Below, one piece after another: positions 56,607-64,000 of a stretch of 64,000 bases of DNA (position 1 is the first letter of the stretch; each line of letters begins with the position of its first letter). The stretch is from Artemisia argyi (lineage: Eukaryota > Streptophyta > Magnoliopsida > Asterales > Asteraceae), in contig CM060691.1 of the NCBI GenBank assembly GCA_030686995.1, positions 94,630,743-94,694,742 on the forward strand. Direction: 5' to 3'. The notes under the pieces are model-generated. The model did no database searches. It worked only from the letters and a program-made list of their open reading frames with translations, and was not told the origin of the DNA. The translations under genes were made by a program, and so were the position numbers.

Positions 56607-59201
56607 ATGTGTATGACTATCAACACTTGTGAACCACACACTAGAAGAACTTCCAAATCCTCCATTGACGTTATTGGTGATGTGTCTACACTTTGGCATA
56701 AAAGATTAGGACATGCAAGCATGAAGGTAATTCTTAAGTTAAATTCTAAGGCATTAGTTAGAAATTTACCTAAGCTAGATTATGCTTATCATTCTTGCAA
56801 TGCATGTAAATTAGGAAGTCAAGTCCATGCAAGTCAAAAATTTAATGATGATAACATCTCAAGTATAAGGATTTTAGAATTAGTTCATCTAGGCTTATTC
56901 GGTCCATCAACCACTCCAAGCTATGAAGGAAACTTCTATACTTTGGTTGTTGTTGATGATTTCTCAAGGTATACATGGATTAAATTTCTGAAATCTAAAA
57001 ATGAAGTTTTCAAAAAGTTCAAAATATTAGGAAAAAGCCTACAAAATCTACTTGATCGTCGTATTACATCTATTCAAACTAGCCTCGGTGGGAATTTTTA
57101 TAAAAATGAACAATTTGGAGAGTTTTACGATAAAAATGGTATTTTACATAATTTTCGATCTTATGACTCACCTCATACTAATGGAATTGTTGAAAGAAAA
57201 TTTAGGCACTTACAAGAAATGTGTTGTATTATGCTTAACGACCAATCTATCTCACATAAGTTTTGGTGTCACGCTATAGAAACCGCATCCTTCATTATGA
57301 ATAGAACATCAATTACTAAAACATGCAATAAAACACCTTATGAGATTCTTAGGAGGAAAAGGCCGTCACTAGGATACTTTAAAATCTTTGGTTGTAAATG
57401 CATTATATCTAAAACACATAATGGAATATTCCTAGGATACTCACATACATCAAAGGCATATAAAGTTTATAATAATGAGACCTCTAAAATCATTGAGACA
57501 CCTGATGTAAGGTTTAACGAAGAATCATGCTTGCCATTAGAAGATAAACTAGGAGAAAACATTGATCAATATCAAAATTTTAATCACACCAATCAAGTTG
57601 AAATAACAAATTATAACGATGAAAATGATTTTATAGCACAAGCTCAAAACAATACATTTGCATTCATATCAACTATAGAGCCAAAATGTTTTGAGGAAGC
57701 TATTAGGAACGAAACTTGGCTTATGGCAATGCATATTGAGATAGAACAACTCACACGCAACAATGTTTGGGAATTAGTTCCATTACCTAATGCTTGTACC
57801 CATTTTGAAATAAAATGGTCCTTTAGTTGCACATTGCATGATAATGGAACAATTTTTGAAAATCAAGCTAAGTTAGTAATAAATGATATTGATCAAGTTG
57901 AAAAACCCATTAATCAAATTTTTGCCCCGGATGCACAAGTAGAGTCTTTGCGCATCCTTCTTGCATATGCATGTAGTAGCATGATTAAACTTAAACAAAT
58001 GAATGTCAAAAATGCTTTTAATAAAGTAATTAATAGTGAAATGTATGTCTCCCAACCACCGGGATTTATTAACTTTCAAAAACCCGATCATGTTTTTAAA
58101 ATAAAGAAGGTCTTGCATGGACTTGATATAGAAAATCATTTATGGCAAAATAGTGTAGCATCTTTTCTTGTTGAATGTAAATATGCAAGAGGCATGAAGA
58201 ATAAGTCGTTATTCTTCAAGACAAAAGACAAGAATCAAATTGTCATTCAAATCTTTGAAGATGATATTGTCTTTGGATCTACATGCCAAGCATTGCATGA
58301 CGAGTTTTTGAAGCATATGTATGAGAAATTTAATATGAATATCTTAGGTGATCTCAAGTCCATACTTAACTTACAAGTTATACAAAGTGACAATGACATA
58401 TTTATCTCAGAATCAAAATATTTAAGAGAGACTCTTAGAAAATTTTATCTTGAAAATGCTAAGTCCATCAAAACACCAATGGCAACCGATCTTAAACTCA
58501 CCTTGGATAAGGATGGAATTTCGGTTGATAATTCTAAATATCGATGTATGATAGGATGTCTACTACACCTAACCGCTAGTAGACCCGACATCATGTTTAG
58601 TGTATCATTGTGTGCAAGATTTCAACATAACCCCAAGGAATCCCATATGAATGCCATTGTACGGATATTCAGATACCTAAAGAGCACACCTTACCTAGGT
58701 GTTTGGTATCCTATGGCCTCGGGTATTGAAATTAGTATTTACACCGACTCCGATCACGCCGGCGACTACGTTGATAGAAAAAGCACTAGTGGAGTATGCA
58801 CCTTTGTAGGAGAATGTCTAACACAATGGTCTTGTCAAAAACAAACTGCTTTAGCCATATCCACTACCGAAGCAGAATATGTGGCAGCCGGAAGGGCCTG
58901 TCAGCAAGCTTTGTGGATGAAGCAAATGGTTAGTGATTACAACATCCATTTACAAGATGTTCTTGTATTGTGTGACAACAAGGGTGCTATTGATCTAAGT
59001 AAAAATCCCATTCATCACTCTCGAACTAAACACATTGAAATTCGTCACCACATCCTACGTGATAACGTTCAAAAAGGAAATATCCTTTTGGAAAAAGTTG
59101 CCTCCGAAGACAACGTTGCCGATATTCTTACAAAACCCCTAAAACGAGAAACTTTTAACTATCTTAGATTAGGTCTCGGATTGATTGAACATCGAGAATA
59201 G
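56607..59201 (+). CDS. G pol: integrase, RT, RNase H, open but catalytically eroded
   Basis: An 864-codon uninterrupted frame. A GAG-pre-integrase zinc region (LWHKRLGHAS, CNACKLG) starts it. The integrase core follows, but two acidic positions are lost: HLGLFGP where copia has Asp after HL, and IQTSLGGNF where copia has SDxGGEF; the Glu in NGIVERK remains. RT begins at NVWELVPLP; the first catalytic Asp is Asn (NVKNAFNKV), while the DD pair remains as FEDDIVFGS. RNase H looks complete (YTDSDHAGD, STTEAEYVA, CDNKGAI, ADILTKPL). There is no protease. An 864-codon frame without stops but with active-site losses is unusual for neutral decay. Confidence 0.85.
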   Translation: MCMTINTCEPHTRRTSKSSIDVIGDVSTLWHKRLGHASMKVILKLNSKALVRNLPKLDYAYHSCNACKLGSQVHASQKFNDDNISSIRILELVHLGLFGPSTTPSYEGNFYTLVVVDDFSRYTWIKFLKSKNEVFKKFKILGKSLQNLLDRRITSIQTSLGGNFYKNEQFGEFYDKNGILHNFRSYDSPHTNGIVERKFRHLQEMCCIMLNDQSISHKFWCHAIETASFIMNRTSITKTCNKTPYEILRRKRPSLGYFKIFGCKCIISKTHNGIFLGYSHTSKAYKVYNNETSKIIETPDVRFNEESCLPLEDKLGENIDQYQNFNHTNQVEITNYNDENDFIAQAQNNTFAFISTIEPKCFEEAIRNETWLMAMHIEIEQLTRNNVWELVPLPNACTHFEIKWSFSCTLHDNGTIFENQAKLVINDIDQVEKPINQIFAPDAQVESLRILLAYACSSMIKLKQMNVKNAFNKVINSEMYVSQPPGFINFQKPDHVFKIKKVLHGLDIENHLWQNSVASFLVECKYARGMKNKSLFFKTKDKNQIVIQIFEDDIVFGSTCQALHDEFLKHMYEKFNMNILGDLKSILNLQVIQSDNDIFISESKYLRETLRKFYLENAKSIKTPMATDLKLTLDKDGISVDNSKYRCMIGCLLHLTASRPDIMFSVSLCARFQHNPKESHMNAIVRIFRYLKSTPYLGVWYPMASGIEISIYTDSDHAGDYVDRKSTSGVCTFVGECLTQWSCQKQTALAISTTEAEYVAAGRACQQALWMKQMVSDYNIHLQDVLVLCDNKGAIDLSKNPIHHSRTKHIEIRHHILRDNVQKGNILLEKVASEDNVADILTKPLKRETFNYLRLGLGLIEHRE

Positions 59202-59625
59202 TGTAGTTGAACCATAAAATTGGTTGTACTCAATATTTCAATTGCATCTTGTTGTATTCAAACCAACAATAACAAAGAATTGTCCTTTATATTTAGGGTG
59301 GGTCATATTTAATAAACCTTTTACCTCATCTTATTCTATCCACTTCTCTTATCATAACTTGAATCACACATGTCACTCTCATTGGTCCACTTGAGATTTC
59401 ATGGGCCCCCACTTCTTTAATCAAATTCACATCTCACTATCACCCAACCATAATTTCATCTTCCTCTCCACCTTCCTTGTTTGCAGCCAATGACACACAC
59501 ACACTAGCACACACACTTTCATCTTCTTCCTACACTACTCTCCTTGAAGAATCTTGGTATGTCTTGATGTCCATTGTTCCATTGTTATTTCTATACTTAT
59601 TATTGCTTATTTTGAGAGATATGAA

Positions 59626-59628
<3 letters not shown>

Positions 59629-59721
<93 letters not shown>
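59629..59721. repeat. (TA)n microsatellite, about 46 units
   Basis: Perfect TA dinucleotide run of about 92 bp. Tyr-Ile frames across it are artefacts. Confidence 0.97.
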
Positions 59722-59722
<1 letters not shown>

Positions 59723-59986
59723 TTTTAGTATCATTGAAATCTTTCATTTGATCTTTACAATTGATTTGTTACATATGGGAAAATTTCTAGTTACAAGGGA
59801 AACTATGGCAAAATTTTCTAAGAATCTTTTCAAACAAAATGGGATCATGATTTTTCGGGTAAATTAATCAAAGGGGTTTTGTGCTTTTTGATCTATTCAT
59901 GGACTATATGTAATTGTTTCACTCTTTCTTTTCAAAAATTTCCGAAATCTTGAATTTTCGAGGGAAACCCATAAATTTTTACGAGG

Positions 59987-60028
59987 CTGGAGCGCTGCCA
60001 ACGCGTCGACGCGCGGGCAACGCGCCAG
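59987..60028. repeat. G palindrome 3, in the 3' interior
   Basis: Arms CTGGAGCGCTGCC (59987-59999) and GGCAACGCGCCAG (60016-60028) pair with two mismatches around ACGCGTCGACGCGCG. It is the same sequence class as palindromes 1 and 2 of the LTR, now between pol and the extra ORF. Confidence 0.85.
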
Positions 60029-60139
60029 ACATGATGTTATTTTTTGTTTCTATCTTTGATATATATGTATATATATGTAAACACATCATGTGTTATTTTG
60101 ATAGGAACAATAGGTGAACGATGTGACACCAAGCAACAC

Positions 60140-60761
60140 ATGAAAAGGGTCTGTTGTGCTCGTGGTGTCGACAACTACAAGCCATTTGAAAAACGCAACT
60201 ATCACAAGGGTCGTCATTGTGACCTTGACTTCATCCGTTTGTGTGGTCTTCGTTAACCTTTTACCAATGCGGGTTGCTTGTCATTTGCTCTACTGCCTCC
60301 CGACATCTATCCTCGTCACATACAAGAATTCTATGCTTTTTATCGCTTCAACCCCGCTGATCTCACCCTCAACTTTCAAATGTATGGGCACAACTATACA
60401 TGGTCTTTGGAGAAGCTCGGAACGGTTCTTGGTATCAACTCAACCGACATCAAGCTCTACACCGATGTTACTGAAACAAGAGAATTCAGAAAGTACTGAA
60501 TTTACCACTCATCTGAAGAGAATAGAATTGATGCGGCTGTGGTACGAAATGCAATCTTCAAGCCTCAATATCATTGCAATGACGAGGCTGATTCTCATTG
60601 GGCTCAATCACACTTACGTGACACGCTCAATGCATGGGAACATGTTTTGACTTCCAATGTGTTTGTAAAGTTGGGAGCTAGAGGAAATGTCTCAATTGTT
60701 GTAGGTTACATGCTTTATTGCATTGAGACCGGCACACCATTCAACTTTGCCTATTTCATGG
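60140..60761 (+). pseudogene. G extra 3' ORF (plant-transposon-protein-like), truncated
   Basis: One frame from the ATG near 60140 (MKRVCCARGVDNYKP) through TAA at 60254-60256 and TGA at 60497-60499 to the insertion point at 60761. Conserved-looking blocks: IQEFYAFYRFNPADLTLNFQ, YTWSLEKLGTVLGI, HWAQSHLRDTLNAWEHV and VGYMLYCIETG. This resembles the extra protein found after pol in Sireviruses and in many plant transposon proteins; its role is unknown, though it has been called envelope-like in related elements. I see no signal peptide or membrane anchor. Element I removes the rest. Confidence 0.65.
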
Positions 60762-63757
60762 TGTCACAACCCACAATTTCAGGTCATTTTTCCAAACTTC
60801 GACATTCTACTATTCACAAATTACTATTCATCGATCACTATTCATCGTTTTTACTATTCATCATTTTTCAGGTCAATTTGACATTCCGAGACACATTCAG
60901 AAATTTTACTATTCACTTGACACTATTCATTTCCGAGAGAAAACCACTATTCACGTGCATTACTCATGTCGTCGTAAATTTAGTTTACGAGTGTTCAAAT
61001 TCGCGTAACCGTATTGGTTCAGGAGCGAATTCATGCATTATTATCAGGGACATTTCATACGGACTAGAAATAGTCTGCATATCATTATTAGGGCACTTGC
61101 ATACTATTCCACTCGTAGGATAACTAAATTAATACTTTTGGTACAATTAACGATTTACGTATGTTTATTTGAAATAAACACAAATACGCGAACTATAAAC
61201 GTGACTAACATGTCTGACACTCCCGACTATTATCCCAATATATTTTTATACTCATTTTTATAATATAAAAATTATAATATTAATTTACCCGGTATTTTAG
61301 AAATTTATTTATTACGTATCGTACGTCTAATTTAATAACGACGGTTTTCACAAAAATTAAACAATAATCACCCGAACTCTCCGTACTTGTACCCGACATA
61401 TTTTTACAATTTTTACGACTTTATTATGTCCCAAATAACTTCTATAAAATTTATTTCTAACAAACCCGGTACCCGATAAAACCTAAAACTAACACTACAT
61501 CTTATTACCACTAGATTTTTAAATAAAACCCAAGACAACCCCCCCCCCCTTCCCTCCTTTTTGGGCCGGCCAACCCTCCCCCCCTTGGTCCTAATAATCT
61601 AAAACTTCACCAACTCACTTTAATGCAAACCTAACTTTTGTCCCCTAAGTATATATTAAACCTTTTTCATCCATTTTCTCACAATTATCATCCAAGTGCA
61701 AGTAAAAAAAGTTTTTCTCTCATTTTCTCTTATGGTAGAATCGATCTAGGGTGATCAAGAAGCAAGAACAACAAATTTTCCAAGATCTAGGTGTAAACTT
61801 GTTCACTTAGTCATCCTTGTTGGAGTTTTGAAATAGAAACTCAAGGATTAGTAGGTTTTTCATCATCCAAACTCCCTAAACCTTCAAGTAAGTTAACAAA
61901 CTCATTTTTATGATTTTTACAAGTTATTACTATGGTTATATACTTCTCTTACAAGAACTCATGCATATAATGATTTATACCACTCTATTTTGTACATATT
62001 TAACTTGGAGCCCTAGAAATGAAAACATGAGAAACCCTTGTTAGACCTAGTGGATTGATGATGTTTAAGGACCCATGACACCCTAAGAAGGTGTATGGTA
62101 GGGTTAGACTAGTTTTGTGGTGATTGAAAGTGGTTTGATTGAAGATGGAACTAGATTAGAACCCTAGAAATGATTTTTGAAACAATAAGTATACCTACTG
62201 TCCCTATTTTCATTTCGTGGGAAAATCAGTGGTAAGTGGTTAAGTTTTGACCAAAGATTTAGAAAATACTTTCAAAAACGAAACTTTGGGCGAAAGAATG
62301 GATTAAAACGAGCTTATAACGAAGGAGATATGATTTTTGCAAATTTAACGACGAAAACTATTTCTTATAAAAACTGCATGCTGTTTGGCAGTTTTCGACG
62401 GACAAAAAGAGGTGTTAAACGTAACCTAGAGGAGCCGAGTTATCAAAAATATATTAGTATATACAAAAACGAATCCGTGGACATAAAGAACAAGGAAAAT
62501 GAGCTTAAAACGACCAAGTTATACCCGTTTTAACGTCGTCAAACTATATATATATATATATATATATGGTCATTAATAAAAATAATAACGTACGCACTAA
62601 ATGGTATATTTTCTAGAAATGTTACTAAGGACTATATTCTTAACAAATGAATACGTATGACCCGAGAGAATATTTATACGACTTAACGACGTTATTTCAA
62701 GGTTTTCGATACAAGGAATTTAACGCTAACATTTTCATACGAAATAATACGACAAGTTATATACTTCTATATATGGACCTATTTTTCCTAAGTATGGAAA
62801 CTATTTTACTATGACGATAACTAGTATTTCCAAATTACGAGTGGTATGGGTATCATGTGCATGTGCATTCATTTCATTACGGCTTGATCTTAATTAGATC
62901 GCGATTATTCATTTAGGTTGCGGCTAGTGTTCGCGCCTCATTGTCCCGACTACTTTTACATCATTGTACCATCGTTGTACCATCCTTTCGAGGTGAGTCT
63001 TCATAGCCCCGTTTTAATTACTTATTTAATTTCAAATCCCACGGGGGAGAATACATTGCACAATTATTTTTGTACATGCCCAAGTATTACAAATTCCATA
63101 CATTGCTTAAGTTGCCTTACTACCAAGTTAAGTCCCCTTATATATCATGGACCGTTAATTATATTGCCAAGCGAGAGTGAGTGGATAGATCTATCGAGGG
63201 TGACGCCTCCATTCGTGTTTGGGTTGCTCCAACGGGACGAATGCATTTCATGTCTTAACATAATTGAGTGTCTGGTAAACACTCTGGTGGGGCCATTACA
63301 AAGTCTAGCTTCGAGGTCATGAGCTTAAGAGCCAATGTAGCATTTTTGACATTCTTGTCGGTTTACTTTATACTGTGGCTTATGTACATACGATTTACTT
63401 ACAAACCTATGATTATTCACCAACTTTATGTTGACCGTTTTCGCAATGTATTTCTCAGGTAACTAAGGCATATTCTCATGGCATGCATGGAGTCACTTTG
63501 TGTATCAAGGATGACGCGTCTCTTTTGGATTTCATGCACTTTTGAACTATCGTTTGATTGTACTAAATTATTTCCTTAAACCCTTTCCAACTTTTGGGAC
63601 CTATGTTTTATAACTCTGAATATTTTGAATGAATCAAACGATGTATTTTCTAAACGACACTTTAGGTCGTTCAATATATCCTGGTTTGTGTGCTATGATC
63701 CGTTACACCCTCAGGTATTCCATTCCGCTGCCATTCAAGTATTTTGGGGGTGTGACA
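60762..63757 (+). repeat. I 5' LTR (2996 bp)
   Basis: Starts TGTCACAACC and ends GGTGTGACA, giving a perfect 7-bp terminal inverted repeat. Seven copies of ACTATTCA lie near its start (60808-60953). A TATA-like TATATATTAA is near 61649, followed by a leader with CTCATTTTCTC. A short (TA)n lies at 62545-62566. Open frames inside (60156-61123 downstream part, 62918-63322, 63629-63817) show no recognised protein. Confidence 0.8.
60808..60953 (+). repeat. ACTATTCA motif cluster in the I LTR
   Basis: Seven exact copies of ACTATTCA in about 145 bp, at roughly 60808, 60823, 60837, 60853, 60907, 60921 and 60946, with irregular spacing. This is far above chance for an octamer. Confidence 0.9.
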
Positions 63758-63760
63758 GAT

Positions 63761-63772
63761 TGGTACCAGAGC
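63761..63772 (+). other. I primer-binding site
   Basis: TGGTACCAGAGC three bases after the LTR end, one base different from the tRNA-iMet site TGGTATCAGAGC. Confidence 0.8.
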
Positions 63773-63930
63773 CGAGGTTATAGAGAACTAGGATGCATCA
63801 TGGACCCTAGACTATAACCACACCATCATAGCATATCATCATTTCATCATAAGTGCATATTTACTTATTTTCTTAAGTGATTCCATTTTACGAGTTATTT
63901 ATTTTATTTCGCCTTGATTATCACAGAGAC

Positions 63931-64000
63931 ATGTCTTCGAATCCCAACATTGTCATACTTTACATCATATCAGACTTCGATGATGAGGACTCTGTGTCCT
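63931..64000 (+). CDS. I gag start, partial at the window edge
   Basis: ATG after a short leader, reading MSSNPNIVILYIISDFDDED to the window end without a stop. The position and acidic start fit a Tekay gag, but 23 codons are too few to assign a domain. Confidence 0.5.
   Translation, partial: MSSNPNIVILYIISDFDDEDSVS

Larger units (their letters stand above)
59202..60139 (+). other. G spacer between pol and extra ORF
   Basis: Non-coding. It contains the (TA)n tract and palindrome 3. No polypurine tract or LTR start was recognised. Confidence 0.6.
52957..60761 (+). mobile_element. Element G: Sirevirus-like copia element, 3' end cut by element I
   Basis: 5' LTR 52957-55435 (TGATCA...TTCTACA), tRNA-iMet primer-binding site at 55438-55449, a gag-like coiled-coil ORF, a pol ORF in copia order (integrase before RT), a (TA)n tract, and an extra ORF after pol. 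A long LTR plus an extra 3' ORF is the Sirevirus/Maximus pattern. The element interrupts F gag at 52956 and is itself interrupted at 60762 by I, so its 3' LTR lies outside the window. Confidence 0.85.
60762..64000 (+). mobile_element. Element I: Tekay-like gypsy element, 5' part
   Basis: 5' LTR of 2996 bp, primer-binding site, leader and the start of a gag-like frame, running off the right edge. The TGTCACA/TGTGACA LTR ends, 3-kb LTR and TGGTACCAGAGC primer site suit a Tekay (Del) chromovirus, but no pol is visible to confirm it. It interrupts the G extra ORF. Confidence 0.75.

Noticed and set aside
59477..59751. Two plus-strand ORFs with Tyr-Ile repeats
   Set aside because: Created by the (TA)n tract.

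Overview
The window looks like a repeat-rich plant chromosome segment. It is almost entirely nested LTR retrotransposons, with one captured or decayed host-gene fragment, a Helitron helicase remnant, a MITE and several microsatellites. No intact host gene, tRNA, rRNA or CRISPR array was seen. The composition is AT-rich, the pseudogene has GT-AG introns, and the elements are plant lineages (Athila, Tat-like, chromovirus, copia). Two protein families, the 964-residue ORF at 13093-15987 and the gag at 451-2288, resemble ones I associate with daisy-family (Asteraceae) genomes such as Tanacetum. That assignment is from memory and is an inference.

Left block (1 to about 25.7 kb), a three-level nest. 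Element A is a decayed Athila-type Ty3/gypsy element (+ strand; gag, protease, RT/RNase H, integrase). It is split inside integrase by element B (5738-22842, target duplication CCTAC), a gypsy-type element with about 5-kb LTRs and only 183 bp of interior left. B's 3' LTR is split by element C (12511-21127, minus strand, target duplication CCTTC). C is young, with 492-bp LTRs that differ at 2 positions. It has a 908-codon copia-type gag, no pol at all, an antisense mini-gene where pol should be, and a 964-residue downstream ORF. Element H, an LTR with primer-binding site and leader, lies at 24.6-25.7 kb.

Middle block (25.7-43.2 kb). It holds a (TAA)n microsatellite; element D (26903-32326, minus, target duplication GTAGA), a complete Reina-size chromovirus whose frame is broken by four stops and a frameshift; an intron-containing pseudogene of ribose-phosphate pyrophosphokinase; the C-terminal piece of a Helitron RepHel helicase; and a 458-bp MITE.

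Right block (43.2-64 kb), a second nest. Element F (gypsy, +) has its 5' LTR interrupted by E (43877-50425, minus, target duplication GTTGT), a pol-less element that keeps only a retropepsin-like ORF. F's gag is interrupted by G (52957 onward), a Sirevirus-like copia element with 2.5-kb LTR, a long but catalytically eroded polyprotein and an extra 3' ORF. That extra ORF is cut by the 3-kb LTR of I (60762-63757), a Tekay-like element whose gag start runs off the window.

The pattern most worth attention crosses element families. Several unrelated LTR elements carry their own private, reiterated short motif. In C, D, E, F and G the copies lie just upstream of a recognisable TATA box. In C the motif also spreads through coding sequence. 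A second cross-element pattern is that many broken frames are broken by a stop codon where glutamine (CAG or CAA) would be expected.
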